Notes: generated by a model not told the origin, from the letters alone. Counted from the stretch's first letter, positions 25,979 to 35,677 are shown. The stretch is 64,000 bases of DNA from Pseudomonas putida NBRC 14164 (GCF_000412675.1 NC_021505.1:3404501-3468500); one strand, 5' to 3'. Program-made: numbers and translations.

Positions 25979-26571
25979 TCACCTCCTTTGAGTGGATGAC
26001 GCTCGAACGGGCTACCACTGACCGGCGTACCGGCGCCTGCCCCGATCGGGTCGATGGGGGTGTAAGGTTTGCGGGTGGATACGTCGCTACCGCGATCCGG
26101 CGTCACAGGCTGCGCAGGCCGCGGGTGGCGCCAATCGTCCGATGACGCGGCGGGAGCCTGACCATGAGTGGCGCTGGCCCGCATGAACCGCGACACGGCA
26201 AAGCCAAGTGCGACGCTACCTGCCAAAAACAGCGCCGGGTTGCTCCGTGCCAGCTGGGCACCGCGTTGCAGCAGGCTCTCGGCGTTTTCATGGCGCAGCT
26301 GCGCGGCCAAGTCGCCCACGCACCCTGCTGCATGGCTCAGGTACTGCGATAACCCGAAGGTGTCGTTTTCTTGCAGTGCTTGCGCGGCTGAGCGTGCGCC
26401 CTGCTCCAGCGAATCAAGCTGATCGGCTGCGGTATCGCGGTAGTGCTCGAATTGCTCGCTGCCCTTCTGCCTGGCTTCACCTAGCAGCGCACCGGCCTCT
26501 TCGGTGATGGCCTGCGCGTGCTCCTGAGTGCTGCCAGGTGAAGACGTCGAGCCTTGATCGGTCTTGTCCAT
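25975..26571 (-). CDS. YqjD-like membrane-anchored protein
   Basis: 198 residues from ATG 26571 (GAGGG nine bases upstream; the open frame runs on to 26622). An Ala/Gln/Glu-rich amphipathic region (residues 20-110) precedes one hydrophobic segment NPALFLAGSVALGFAVSRFMRAS at about 118, after which comes a Pro/Asp/Arg-rich tail. This matches the layout of YqjD/ElaB-type proteins with a single C-terminal anchor, though the tail is longer. First gene of the YqjD-like/DUF1469/DUF3618 operon. Confidence 0.75.
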   Translation of the reverse strand: MDKTDQGSTSSPGSTQEHAQAITEEAGALLGEARQKGSEQFEHYRDTAADQLDSLEQGARSAAQALQENDTFGLSQYLSHAAGCVGDLAAQLRHENAESLLQRGAQLARSNPALFLAGSVALGFAVSRFMRASATHGQAPAASSDDWRHPRPAQPVTPDRGSDVSTRKPYTPIDPIGAGAGTPVSGSPFERHPLKGGE

Positions 26572-26877
26572 CGTTACGCCCTCGTAACTGAGTAATGAGC
26601 GAATGCCGTCATTACCGGGCATTCATTCGGAGGACGCAGGCGGGACGGCGGTAGTTCAGCGTGTGTGATCTATGACGTTTACCTGGCGGTCAAGATGAAA
26701 CGGCACGATCAACCGCAGGCACTGAACCCGGGGCCGAGGCTTGGACCGCAATGGTAATCAGCGTGAGAGAGGGTGCTGCCCTGCAGCCTGGCAAGTAGGT
26801 TGAACGTTTTTCCGGCCCGGCCGGTCGCACGACAGAGACACAGCCAACTGTGCGAACCCTGACCGTGAGGAGCTTCC

Positions 26878-27408
26878 ATGAGCGCAACCGCCCCCGTGGG
26901 TGCCGAAGAGCACCGCATTGGCCTGACCATCAATGGTCAGCCCCGATCACTGCTGGTCCTTCCCTGGACAACGTTGCTCGACCTGCTGCGTGAGCAGTTG
27001 GACCTGATAGGCACCAAGAAAGGCTGCGATCACGGCCAGTGTGGGGCCTGCACGGTATTGCGTGATGGCAAGCGCATCAATGCATGCCTCACCCTCGCCG
27101 TCATGTGCGAAGGCGCCCACCTGGTAACTATCGAAGGGCTGGCCAGCGGCGGCGAACTGCACCCCCTGCAACGCGCCTTCATCCGCCATGATGCCTTCCA
27201 GTGCGGCTACTGCACCCCGGGCCAGATCTGCTCCGCAGTGGGGCTGGCGAACGAAGGTCATGCCAACACCCCACAGGCCATTCGCGAACAGATGAGCGGC
27301 AACCTGTGCCGCTGCGGTGCCTACAGCAACATCGTCGCTGCAGTGGAGGAAGCCCTGCCGTCAATGAACGACCGGGCCCAAGCCACACAGGGAGGGACGA
27401 GCCCATGA
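26878..27408 (+). CDS. paoA: Aldehyde oxidoreductase, 2Fe-2S subunit (PaoA-like)
   Basis: 176 residues, ATG 26878 with GAGGAG six bases upstream. A plant-type [2Fe-2S] domain (KKGCDHGQCGACTVLRDGKRINACL) and a second cluster domain (CGYCTPGQICSAVG, GNLCRCGAY) make up the small subunit of xanthine-oxidase-family enzymes. E. coli PaoA is exported with a Tat signal; this protein starts at the domain without any RR signal, so the complex is predicted to be cytoplasmic. Its stop overlaps the next start (ATGA). Confidence 0.9.
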   Translation: MSATAPVGAEEHRIGLTINGQPRSLLVLPWTTLLDLLREQLDLIGTKKGCDHGQCGACTVLRDGKRINACLTLAVMCEGAHLVTIEGLASGGELHPLQRAFIRHDAFQCGYCTPGQICSAVGLANEGHANTPQAIREQMSGNLCRCGAYSNIVAAVEEALPSMNDRAQATQGGTSP

Positions 27409-28406
27409 CGCCTTTCAGCTACCACAAGCCTGCATCGGTCAGCGAGGCAGTCAGCCTGGCAGACCCCAGCTCGCGCTTTATTGCCGGTGGTACCAACCTC
27501 GTCGACCTGATGAAGGAAAACGTGGTTCGGCCCGAACGGCTGATCGACATCTCAGGCCTTGGGCTGAACGGTATCCACGCCACCGCCAACGCGGGCGTGC
27601 TGATCGGCGCATTGGTCAGCAACGCCGACCTGGCCTGGCATCCGATGATCCAGCAGCTCTATCCACTGCTGTCAGAAGCCATCCTGGCAGGGGCATCCCC
27701 GCAGTTGAGAAACATGGCAAGCACCGGTGGCAACCTGCTGCAACGTACCCGGTGCTACTACTTCTATGACACCGGCACCCCCTGCAACAAACGTGAACCC
27801 GGCAGCGGATGCCCCGCGCGTGATGGCCTGAACCGTATCCATGCCATTCTTGGCGCCAGCGCTGCCTGCGTCGCGACCCACCCCTCGGACATGTGCGTGG
27901 CATTGGCAGCGCTCGAAGCCGTGGTGCATGTAAAGGGGCCGTCCGGTGAACGCCAGATACCCTTCGCAGATTTCCATCGCCTGCCCGAGGACACCCCCGA
28001 GCGCGACAATCAACTGGCAGTCGATGAACTGGTGACAGGCATCGAGCTGCCGCCCCCGCTATTTGAGCACCACTACCGATACCTGAAAATTCGGGACCGG
28101 GCATCCTATGCATTCGCGCTGGTGTCCGTTGCCGCTGCCCTGCGCTTCGATGGCGAGGTGATACAGCAGGCTCGCCTGGCCCTGGGCGGTGTTGCCCACA
28201 AGCCCTGGCGAGTTCCGGATGTGGAGCGCATGCTGATCGGCCAGGTGCCTTGTGAAGCGCTTTTCACCCAAGCCGCGCAAATGCTGCTGCAAGGTGCACA
28301 GCCCCTGAGCCACAACGGTTTCAAGGTAACGCTCGCGCAGCGGGCATGCGTGCGGGCATTGAGCGAGGCGGCGCTGGGCGCTGCAGGCAGGGGGGTACGA
28401 CCATGA
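27405..28406 (+). CDS. paoB: Aldehyde oxidoreductase, FAD subunit (PaoB-like)
   Basis: 333 residues from ATG 27405 (GGAGGG upstream). FAD-binding PCMH-type domain: FIAGGTNLVDLMKENV at about 26, and ASPQLRNMASTGGNLLQRTRCYYFYDTGTPCNKREPGSGC at about 100. The cysteines in RTRCYYFY, TPCNKR and GSGC are those that bind the extra [4Fe-4S] cluster of PaoB/HbaD-type subunits. A CO-dehydrogenase flavoprotein C-terminal domain follows. It passes electrons from the [2Fe-2S] subunit to the acceptor. Confidence 0.9.
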   Translation: MTPFSYHKPASVSEAVSLADPSSRFIAGGTNLVDLMKENVVRPERLIDISGLGLNGIHATANAGVLIGALVSNADLAWHPMIQQLYPLLSEAILAGASPQLRNMASTGGNLLQRTRCYYFYDTGTPCNKREPGSGCPARDGLNRIHAILGASAACVATHPSDMCVALAALEAVVHVKGPSGERQIPFADFHRLPEDTPERDNQLAVDELVTGIELPPPLFEHHYRYLKIRDRASYAFALVSVAAALRFDGEVIQQARLALGGVAHKPWRVPDVERMLIGQVPCEALFTQAAQMLLQGAQPLSHNGFKVTLAQRACVRALSEAALGAAGRGVRP

Positions 28407-30601
28407 ACAGAACCACACCGTTGGTCGGCATGCCCATGGACCGGGTGGACGGCGTGGCCAAGGTCACCGGGCAGGCACGCTATGCGGGTGAGTACCCCGA
28501 GGCCGGGCTGCTTCATGGCAGTGTCGTGTCCAGTACCATCGCCCGAGGCCGGGTACTCAAGATCGACAGTGCCCTGGCAACCCGCGTGCCCGGGGTGATC
28601 GCTGTGCTCGACCATCGCCACCGGCCGCACATTTCCGGTTACGACGACGACTACAGTGACGCCGACTCGGCCGAGGGGTCGCCGTTTCGGCCGCTGTTCA
28701 ACGACCGCGTGCTCTACAGCGGGCAACCGTTGGCCCTGGTGGTGGCTGACACCTTGCAACTGGCGCGGTATGCAGGGTCGCTGATCAATATCGAGTATGA
28801 AGAAGAGGCCCACCAGACAGACCTGGGTGCCAGCCCGCAATCGCATGAAGCACCGGCCGAGACACCGGCACCGCGTGGCGACTTTGTCGCGCAGTTCGCC
28901 GGTGCACCGCTGCAGGTAGATGCCACTTACCTGACCGCTAATGAGCATCACAACCCGATGGAGCCACATGCGTCGACCGTGCTCTACAAAATGGACGGCA
29001 CCCTGGAAATCCACGACAAGACCCAGGGTACGCAAAACTGCCAGGACTATCTGCACAAGGTGTTCGGCCTGCCAAAGGCCGACATCAGGGTGCGTGCCGC
29101 ATTTGTCGGTGGCGCCTTCGGCTCGGGCTTGCGCCCGCAGTACCAGCTGCCGTTGGCAGTGATGGCGGCATTGCACCTGCAACGCTCGGTGCGCGTCACG
29201 CTGACGCGCCAGCAGATGTTCACCTTCGGCTACCGGCCCCGCACCGAACAGCGGCTGCGCCTGGGCGCAGACGCGCACGGCCGGCTGCTGGCGATTGCCC
29301 ACGATGCACTTGGCCAGACATCCCGCTTCGAGGACTTCACCGAGCATCTGGTGGAATGGAGCGGCATGCTCTACCAGTGTGACAACGTTGCGCTCAGCTA
29401 TCGCTTGGCCCCACTGGATGTGTACACCCCGCTGGACATGCGCGCGCCCGGCGCTGCCTCCGGGATGATAGCGCTGGAATGCGCCATGGATGAACTCGCC
29501 TGCGCAGCGCAGATCGACCCGCTCGAATTGCGCCGGCGCAACTTCGCCGCCAACAATGCCAACGAGGGCAAGCCCTATTCCAGCAAGGAGTTGCTGGCGT
29601 GTTACCAGCAAGGCGCCGACCGTTTCGGCTGGGTAAACCGCAACCCGCTGCCTCGCAGCATGCGCAATGGCCATCAGTTGGTGGGTTGGGGCATGGCTGG
29701 CGGCGTCTGGGAAGCGATGCAGATGAAAGCCAGCGCCAAGGCCCGCATCGATGCACAGGGCCAGCTCACTGTCAGCAGCGCCACCACCGACATTGGAACC
29801 GGCACCTACACCGTCATGACTCAGATCGCCGCCGACGCTGCCGGGGTCAGGGTGCAGGATATCACCTTCGTGCTGGGCGACTCCTCGCTGCCCACTGCGC
29901 CACTTCAGGGCGGATCGTTCACCGTGTCGTCAGTGGGTTCGGCCGTGCGTCAAGCCTGCCTTGTGCTACGTAGCAATGTGCTGGAACACGCGCGCAACAC
30001 ATACCCAGAGCTCGCCAATACCCCCACGGAGCAGATCGTTTTTGCTGATGGCTACCTGTACGCTGGCAGCCTTTGCCTGGCCTTGGGGGACATCGTGGCC
30101 AGCGCCGCGGGTGCTGGTTTCGAAGTACAGATCGATGCCGAGCCAGGCGCCAGGCGCCAACTGTTCTCCACCGCCACTCATTCGGCGGTGTTCGTGGAAG
30201 TCCACGTTGACGAGGACCTTGGCACCATCAGGGTGACCCGGGTGGTCAGCGCAGTGGCGGCAGGACGGGTGGTCAACCCAAAGACTGCAGCCAGCCAGAT
30301 CCTGGGAGGCGTGGTGTGGGGTGTGGGCATGGCCCTTCACGAAGAGGCGTTGACCGACCATCGGCTGGGCCGCATCGTCAACCACGACCTGGCGCAATAC
30401 CACATCCCGGTCAACGCAGACATTGGGGATATCGAGGTGATCTTCGTTGAAGAGAACGATGACATCGTCAATGAACTAGGCTCCAAGGGCGTGGGTGAAA
30501 TCGGCGTGGTCGGGGTGGCTGCGGCGGTGGCCAACGCTGTCTACCATGCTACGGGCAAGCGTGTAAGGGCGTTACCGATCACACTCGACAAAGTGCTGTG
30601 A
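28403..30601 (+). CDS. paoC: Aldehyde oxidoreductase, molybdenum subunit (PaoC-like)
   Basis: 732 residues from ATG 28403, overlapping paoB by four bases. Xanthine-dehydrogenase-type catalytic subunit: RVDGVAKVTGQARYAGEY at the N-terminus, FVGGAFGSGLRPQYQLPLAVMAAL (cofactor loop), APGAASGMIALECAMDELA and the C-terminal SKGVGEIGVVG carrying the catalytic Glu. The family oxidises aromatic and aliphatic aldehydes at a Mo-cytosine dinucleotide centre. A PaoD/XdhC-type insertion chaperone, needed by E. coli PaoABC, is not encoded in this window and must be elsewhere. Confidence 0.9.
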   Translation: MNRTTPLVGMPMDRVDGVAKVTGQARYAGEYPEAGLLHGSVVSSTIARGRVLKIDSALATRVPGVIAVLDHRHRPHISGYDDDYSDADSAEGSPFRPLFNDRVLYSGQPLALVVADTLQLARYAGSLINIEYEEEAHQTDLGASPQSHEAPAETPAPRGDFVAQFAGAPLQVDATYLTANEHHNPMEPHASTVLYKMDGTLEIHDKTQGTQNCQDYLHKVFGLPKADIRVRAAFVGGAFGSGLRPQYQLPLAVMAALHLQRSVRVTLTRQQMFTFGYRPRTEQRLRLGADAHGRLLAIAHDALGQTSRFEDFTEHLVEWSGMLYQCDNVALSYRLAPLDVYTPLDMRAPGAASGMIALECAMDELACAAQIDPLELRRRNFAANNANEGKPYSSKELLACYQQGADRFGWVNRNPLPRSMRNGHQLVGWGMAGGVWEAMQMKASAKARIDAQGQLTVSSATTDIGTGTYTVMTQIAADAAGVRVQDITFVLGDSSLPTAPLQGGSFTVSSVGSAVRQACLVLRSNVLEHARNTYPELANTPTEQIVFADGYLYAGSLCLALGDIVASAAGAGFEVQIDAEPGARRQLFSTATHSAVFVEVHVDEDLGTIRVTRVVSAVAAGRVVNPKTAASQILGGVVWGVGMALHEEALTDHRLGRIVNHDLAQYHIPVNADIGDIEVIFVEENDDIVNELGSKGVGEIGVVGVAAAVANAVYHATGKRVRALPITLDKVL

Positions 30602-30758
30602 TCCGGCGGGGGCTCGCAGCCAGGCGTCCTGGCGGCCAGGATCGAACCCAACCCCTCAGCTTTCATGCCGTCGGACTTGTTGGTGTGAACTTTGATGCCC
30701 CACATGGCTTCCCTTGCATACCCGCCCAGAAACCTTACGGCTGCAGGAGCTGACGTCT

Positions 30759-31961
30759 ATGAGAGCGTTGACCTACCACGGAGCAAACGACGTCAGGGTC
30801 GATAACGTCCCTGATCCCATTATCAAGGAAGCAGACGACATCATCCTCAGGGTCACCGCCACGGCGATCTGCGGTTCTGACCTGCATCTGTATCGAGGAA
30901 AGATTCCAGAAACCGAGGCCGGGGATATTTTCGGCCATGAGTTCATGGGAATCGTCGAGGACACCGGAAGTGCAGTCACTAACCTGCAGATTGGCGACCG
31001 GGTAGTCATTCCTTTTGTTATCGCCTGCGGCAGTTGTTTCTTCTGTCAGCGCGATCTGTTTGCCGCCTGCGAAACCACCAACACCGGGCGCGGCTCAATG
31101 ATCAACAAGAAGGCCATTCCTCCGGGCGCGGCACTGTTTGGATACAGCCATCTGTATGGCGGCATCCCTGGCGGTCAAGCTGACTACGTCAGGGTACCCA
31201 AAGGTAACGTCGGCCCGTTCAAGGTCCCCACCGACCTGGCCGATGACAAGGTCCTTTTCCTGTCCGATATTCTGCCGACCGCGTGGCAGGCGGTCATCAA
31301 TGCCGAGATTGGCCAGGGTTCATCGGTTGCCATCTACGGCGCGGGGCCAGTGGGGTTGCTGAGTGCCGCCTGTGCACGAATGCTCGGTGCCCAGATCATC
31401 TTCATGGTCGATGACAACGATTACCGCCTGGCGTATGCCCAGAAAGCCTACGGTGTTGTCCCCATCAACTTCGAGCAGGACGACGATCCCGCTGACAGCA
31501 TCATCCGTCACACGCCAGGCATGCGTGGCGTTGATGCGGTAATCGATGCGGTCGGCTTTGAAGCCAAGGGCAGCACTGCCGAAACAGTAATGACGGCACT
31601 GAAGCTCGAAGGCAGCAGCGGCAAGGCGTTGCGCCAGAGCATTGCTGCCGTGCGTCGTGGCGGCGTTGTCAGCGTCCCAGGTGTTTACGCCGGCTTCATC
31701 CATGCCTTCATGTTCGGCGACGCCTTCGACAAAGGTCTCACTTTCAAGATGGGCCAGACCCATGTCCAGAAATACCTACCGGAGCTGCTGGAGCACATCC
31801 AGGCAGGACGCCTGCAACCGGAACTGATCGTCACCCACCGCTTGGCACTCGAAGAAGCGGCCATGGGCTACAAGATGTTCGATCAGAAGCAGGACGACTG
31901 CCGCAAGGTCATCCTCGTACCAGGCGCTGCGCCGGGCACCCTGGGCCCTGACCACATATGA
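30759..31961 (+). CDS. Zinc-dependent alcohol/formaldehyde dehydrogenase
   Basis: 400 residues from ATG 30759 (AGGAG about 11 bases upstream; the frame is open to 30714). Medium-chain dehydrogenase: catalytic-zinc Cys in [20 protein letters not shown], structural-zinc [15 protein letters not shown] and the Rossmann [13 protein letters not shown]. The long form with QxxPGxxxFGY and [10 protein letters not shown] is the formaldehyde-dehydrogenase-like group that does not always need glutathione. It follows the aldehyde oxidoreductase operon but with about 157 bases between, so a separate promoter is likely. Confidence 0.9.
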   Translation: MRALTYHGANDVRVDNVPDPIIKEADDIILRVTATAICGSDLHLYRGKIPETEAGDIFGHEFMGIVEDTGSAVTNLQIGDRVVIPFVIACGSCFFCQRDLFAACETTNTGRGSMINKKAIPPGAALFGYSHLYGGIPGGQADYVRVPKGNVGPFKVPTDLADDKVLFLSDILPTAWQAVINAEIGQGSSVAIYGAGPVGLLSAACARMLGAQIIFMVDDNDYRLAYAQKAYGVVPINFEQDDDPADSIIRHTPGMRGVDAVIDAVGFEAKGSTAETVMTALKLEGSSGKALRQSIAAVRRGGVVSVPGVYAGFIHAFMFGDAFDKGLTFKMGQTHVQKYLPELLEHIQAGRLQPELIVTHRLALEEAAMGYKMFDQKQDDCRKVILVPGAAPGTLGPDHI

Positions 31962-32098
31962 AGGGTACATGGCCTCGAAGTTTTTTCATCACCCGCTCGC
32001 AACGCCTACACCGGATGTGAGCCGCTGAGCGCCGCGCTGGAACTTTGCCTCGCCATGCCGGCCCCTATCTGAGGTCTATCGGTAAAAGGAGATAAACG

Positions 32099-32638
32099 AT
32101 GAGTGCACTACTGAACGGCAAACGTGTGGCGTTTCTGGTCACTGATGGCTTCGAGCAGGTGGAACTGACCGGCCCGCGCGAGGCACTGGAAAACAACGGT
32201 GCGGTGGTCGATATTCTGGGCGAAAAAGAAGGTACGGTCATGGGCTGGAACCATGACAAGCCCGCCGACGCCTTCACCGTAGATGCGACGTTCGAGGGCG
32301 CCGACCTCGACCTCTACGACGCCTTGGTGCTGCCTGGCGGCGTGCAGAACTCCGACACCATCCGCATTATTTCTGCCGCGCAGAATCTGGTAAAAAGCCA
32401 TGACGCGGCTGGCAAGCCGCTGGCCGTCATCTGCCACGGTGCCTGGTTGCTGGTGTCCAGTGGCTTGGCCAAAGGCAAGCGCATGACCAGCTACAAGACA
32501 CTGCAGGACGACATCCGCAACGCGGGTGGTACTTGGGTAGATGAACAGGTAGTGGTGGACGGCAACCTGATCACCAGCCGCCAGCCAGATGATATCCCCG
32601 CCTTCAATGAGCAATTGATCAAGGCGCTGGCAGGCTGA
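32099..32638 (+). CDS. DJ-1/PfpI family protein (YhbO/HchA-like deglycase or protease)
   Basis: 179 residues, ATG 32099 with AAAGGAG upstream. Fold signatures: VAFLVTDGFEQVELTGPREAL with the conserved Glu of the active site and AVICHGAWLLVSSG with the nucleophile elbow Cys at about residue 104, followed by His. This subgroup (PfpI/YhbO/YraA) protects cells from carbonyl and oxidative stress. Its position among other stress genes fits this role. Confidence 0.9.
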   Translation: MSALLNGKRVAFLVTDGFEQVELTGPREALENNGAVVDILGEKEGTVMGWNHDKPADAFTVDATFEGADLDLYDALVLPGGVQNSDTIRIISAAQNLVKSHDAAGKPLAVICHGAWLLVSSGLAKGKRMTSYKTLQDDIRNAGGTWVDEQVVVDGNLITSRQPDDIPAFNEQLIKALAG

Positions 32639-32693
32639 GTGTGCTTCTTTCCAGCGCCCCCTGGTCGCATTTGACGCCGACCAGAGGCGCTGG

Positions 32694-33218
32694 TCATGCC
32701 AGCTGGATATAAACCGAATAGCTGCCCAGCAAAATCCAGAAGCACAGGAAGATCCAAGGCGTGCGCAAGGAAAACAGCAGTGATTTGCGGTGCCCCGCCT
32801 GAGAGGTTTCTGCCTCGCAGAACAACGGCGACTCGTCATAGGCCAGGCCCATCATCGGCTCGCTGCGCAGCAAGTGACTCTGTTTCATCTGCCAGTGTTC
32901 GATGATCCGGAAGGCGGCACGGATGCCTGGCCAGGCATTCAACGTACTCAGCACGCCAAGCAGTGCGAGAAAAGCCGGCACCATCAAGGTGAACATTTCG
33001 CCCCAGCTCTGGTTCAGGTTGCTCATCGACGATACGTACGCGATCACCAGGAACGACTGGGCAGCGAGGTAAGCGTCAGTGCGGTTGGCCAGAATGGTGG
33101 TTTCATACTGGATTTCGCGCCGATAGAAATCCAGCCGCTCTTTCGGCGTACCGAACAGCTTCGCATTCCTTTGGTCGATTTCGTGTTCCGGCGTGGTGGG
33201 CGTGATGATTCGAGGCAC
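32694..33218 (-). CDS. Two-segment membrane protein of unknown function
   Basis: 174 residues starting at GTG 33218, chosen because AGGAG lies eight bases upstream and no ATG is available. Two hydrophobic stretches (about 57-95, MFTLMVPAFLALLGVLSTL region, and the C-terminal IFLCFWILLGSYSVYIQL) with a charged N-terminus (RNAKLFGTPKERLDFYRREIQYETTILANR) suggest a four-helix or hairpin inner-membrane protein. No family was named with confidence. Oriented against its neighbours. Confidence 0.75.
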   Translation of the reverse strand: MPRIITPTTPEHEIDQRNAKLFGTPKERLDFYRREIQYETTILANRTDAYLAAQSFLVIAYVSSMSNLNQSWGEMFTLMVPAFLALLGVLSTLNAWPGIRAAFRIIEHWQMKQSHLLRSEPMMGLAYDESPLFCEAETSQAGHRKSLLFSLRTPWIFLCFWILLGSYSVYIQLA

Positions 33219-33414
33219 CTGGATACTCCTGGATATCGTATGCCTCGCCCATTACAGCGCAAGACCCGTCAGTGATAGAGCCCTCTGCTTGCTGAAAATT
33301 CATTGGGAATGCGCTTGCCAACCGCTCGTCGCGCAGACCGAAGATCCACCTCAACACTCGCTTCGCGCACGCTTCGAACGGTAATGAACGTTCCCAACTG
33401 CAGGAGCATCTTCC

Positions 33415-34272
33415 ATGATCGACTACCCTACCCCTCCATTCCCGTCCCAACCGCAAAGCGTGCCAGGCTCACAACGCAAAATGGAACCGTATCCGGATTG
33501 TGGTGAGCAAACCTACACCGGCCACAACCGCCTCGAAGGCAAAATCGCCTTGATCACCGGCGCCGACAGCGGCATCGGGCGTGCAGTAGCGATTGCCTAC
33601 GCTCGCGAAGGGGCTGACGTTGCCATTGCCTATCTGAATGAGCACGAAGATGCGCAGGAGACGGCGCGCTGGGTCGAAGCCGCTGGCCGCCAATGCCTGC
33701 TGCTGCCAGGCGACCTTGCGCAGAAACAGCACTGCTACGACATCGTCGACAAGACCGTGGCGCAGTTCGGTCGTATCGATATTCTGGTCAACAACGCCGC
33801 GTTCCAGATGGCTCATGAGGGCTTGGACGAGATTGACGATGATGAATGGGTGAAGACCTTCGATACCAACATCACCGCCATTTTCCGCATCTGCCAGCGC
33901 GCGTTGCCCTCGATGCCAAAAGGCGGTTCGATCATCAACACCAGCTCGGTCAACTCTGACGACCCGTCACCCAGCCTGCTGGCGTATGCCGCCACCAAAG
34001 GGGCCATTGCCAACTTCACCGCAGGCCTTGCCCAACTGCTGGGCAAGAAAGGCATTCGGGTCAACAGCGTCGCACCCGGCCCGATCTGGACGCCGCTGAT
34101 TCCTGCCACCATGCCCGATGAAGCGGTCAGAAACTTCGGTTCGGGCTACCCGATGGGGCGGCCTGGGCAACCGGTGGAAGTAGCCCCGATCTACGTCTTG
34201 TTGGGCTCTGATGAGGCGAGTTACATCTCGGGCTCACGGTACGGAGTAACCGGGGGGAAACCCATCCTCTGA
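33415..34272 (+). CDS. SDR-family oxidoreductase (YghA/YhxC-like)
   Basis: 285 residues, ATG 33415 with AGGAG upstream. A 40-residue Pro-rich leader (YPTPPFPSQPQSVPG...KMEPYPD) typical of the long general-stress SDR group precedes the dehydrogenase core: LITGADSGIGRAVA, VNNAAF, SSVNSDDPSPSLLAYAATKGA and the ISGSRYGVTGGKPIL end. The substrate is unknown. Bacillus and enterobacterial members are stress induced. A strong terminator follows directly. Confidence 0.9.
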   Translation: MIDYPTPPFPSQPQSVPGSQRKMEPYPDCGEQTYTGHNRLEGKIALITGADSGIGRAVAIAYAREGADVAIAYLNEHEDAQETARWVEAAGRQCLLLPGDLAQKQHCYDIVDKTVAQFGRIDILVNNAAFQMAHEGLDEIDDDEWVKTFDTNITAIFRICQRALPSMPKGGSIINTSSVNSDDPSPSLLAYAATKGAIANFTAGLAQLLGKKGIRVNSVAPGPIWTPLIPATMPDEAVRNFGSGYPMGRPGQPVEVAPIYVLLGSDEASYISGSRYGVTGGKPIL

Positions 34273-34282
34273 TGACATTACC

Positions 34283-34304
34283 GAGGCCAGCTGTGGCTGG
34301 CCTC
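34283..34304 (+). terminator. Intrinsic terminator after the SDR gene
   Basis: GAGGCCAGC-TGTG-GCTGGCCTC, a perfect 9-base stem eleven bases after the SDR stop, followed by AAAAC (so on the plus strand without a long T-run). Confidence 0.65.
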
Positions 34305-34411
34305 AAAACAGATCGGCCCTACGCCAATCATCATCATCGTTGAACCCTGCCGTTGTCGGCCACTCAACTCCTGGGAAGCCAGTATTTATCCGCCCGTGAC
34401 GAGGTACCTCC

Positions 34412-34876
34412 ATGAATGCCATCGATCTGCTGAGTCAAGATCATAAAGTGGTCAAGAAACTGCTGGAAGAACTCTCATCGACCACTGAACGTGCTGTAAA
34501 AAAACGCGCTGACTTGCTGCACCGCATTGAGCGGGAACTGCAAGTCCACACTGCGTTGGAGGAGGACATTCTCTATCCAGCGATCAAGCAAGCCGGTGGC
34601 AAAGAGGAGGCCAAGATGTATTACGAGGCCAAAGAAGAACACCGGACAGTTGACTCACTGGTACTCCCTGACCTGCTTCACACGGAGACCGGCACGCTCG
34701 AATTCGCAGGTCGAGTGAAGGTGATGAAAGAGCTGCTTGAGCATCACATCGAGGAAGAGGAAGGCGAGCTCTTCCCCACCGCGAAGAAGCTGCTCGGTAA
34801 AGATCAATTAGAGGCGCTGGGGCGCGCCATGGAGACCCAGAAAAAAGTGCTCAAGAGCGAGCGGCCCGCCGCTTGA
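34412..34876 (+). CDS. Hemerythrin-domain protein
   Basis: 154 residues, ATG 34412 with GAGGTACC upstream. A four-helix HHE protein: LSQDHKVVKKLLEEL (His-12), HTALEEDILYPAI, EEHRTVDSLV, and LEHHIEEEEGELFP supply His and Glu ligands for a di-iron centre. Such proteins bind O2 or NO or store iron in the cytoplasm. A hairpin follows nine bases after the stop. Confidence 0.9.
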   Translation: MNAIDLLSQDHKVVKKLLEELSSTTERAVKKRADLLHRIERELQVHTALEEDILYPAIKQAGGKEEAKMYYEAKEEHRTVDSLVLPDLLHTETGTLEFAGRVKVMKELLEHHIEEEEGELFPTAKKLLGKDQLEALGRAMETQKKVLKSERPAA

Positions 34877-34884
34877 ATCCAACA

Positions 34885-34915
34885 CGCCTAGCCGGATCAG
34901 CGATCTGGCTAGGCG
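34885..34915. terminator. Bidirectional terminator between hemerythrin and PepSY genes
   Basis: CGCCTAGCCGGATC-AGC-GATCTGGCTAGGCG, 13 of 14 stem bases paired. It lies between two converging genes and can serve both. Confidence 0.6.
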
Positions 34916-34944
34916 AGCGCGGGCAACCCTTGACTACCAGGCGA

Positions 34945-35217
34945 TCAGTTATCCAGTTCATCCTTGATGATCTTGCCGTCGTGCGGATCAACCTGGAATT
35001 CGTACTGCTTGCCGTCAGCCTTCATGCCCTCACCTTCCCAGTGGCCGTCGTCGGCTTCGATCTTGGTAATTTGCGTGTAGCCGGCGCCTTTCAGCGTGGC
35101 TTCAGCCTGATCCTTGCTGACCTTCCAGTCAGCACCGGGCGTATCAGCCCATGCGCAAGAAGCCCCCATGGCACCTACCAATGCCAAGCCAGTGAACAAT
35201 CGAGTCATCGCTTTCAT
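34945..35217 (-). CDS. Periplasmic PepSY-domain protein
   Basis: 90 residues from ATG 35217 (AAGGAAG eight bases upstream; the ORF is open to 35265). A Sec signal (MKAMTRLFTGLALVGAMGASCAWA) precedes one PepSY repeat: VSKDQAEATLKGAGYTQITKIEADDGHWEGEGMKADGKQYEFQVDPHDGKIIK. These small secreted PepSY proteins are widespread in pseudomonads; an envelope-protective or protease-modulating role is assumed, not shown. Confidence 0.88.
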   Translation of the reverse strand: MKAMTRLFTGLALVGAMGASCAWADTPGADWKVSKDQAEATLKGAGYTQITKIEADDGHWEGEGMKADGKQYEFQVDPHDGKIIKDELDN

Positions 35218-35403
35218 CGCCAACTTCCTTTTGCTGTGAATGTGAACATGCGACCCGGCCGACACGATGCAGGTTCAGTCGGAGCGCTATTCCAAGGCAG
35301 TTCTGTTCCAGCGCTAGTAGATAATTACGGGGCCACTGAACCTTACTGTCAGAACAACACTCTGTTCTTGTCAGGTACCGCTTGAATCCAGGGAGCGACT
35401 TTC

Positions 35404-35640
35404 ATGACTGATCCGATCCTGCAACTGGACGCAGAGCTCGAATGGCTCGGCGAGATCGCCGATGAGCTCGAACGCCAGGTGGCGCCCTGCCCCGTTACCC
35501 GGGTATTGCTGGTCGCATGGTTGACGGAGTGGGTACCCACACCTCAAGGGCGGACAGCGATGAGGCGGGAACTGCCTCACCTCCCACAAGCATTGAAGTC
35601 GGCATATGCAGTGTGGATTCACGCCGGTGGCGCTCGCTGA
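35404..35640 (+). CDS. Small hypothetical protein, 78 residues
   Basis: ATG 35404 with GGGAGCG upstream. It reads MTDPILQLDAELEWLGEIADELERQ and so on, with a Trp-rich centre (AWLTEWVPTP). Helical, no signal peptide or membrane segment, no family recognised. It has host-like codon use and a plausible ribosome site, so it is probably real. Confidence 0.5.
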   Translation: MTDPILQLDAELEWLGEIADELERQVAPCPVTRVLLVAWLTEWVPTPQGRTAMRRELPHLPQALKSAYAVWIHAGGAR

Positions 35641-35677
35641 TATTACGGCCAGCAACCACCCGGCACTGTCCATGTGC

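Noticed and set aside
28106..29674. 522-codon minus-strand ORF opposite the molybdenum subunit
   Set aside because: Antisense frame of paoC, whose own motifs are complete.
30602..30713. A GGTTCGATCC-like stretch (minus strand) resembling a tRNA T-loop
   Set aside because: No acceptor stem, D-arm or anticodon arm can be folded around it, so no tRNA gene is claimed.
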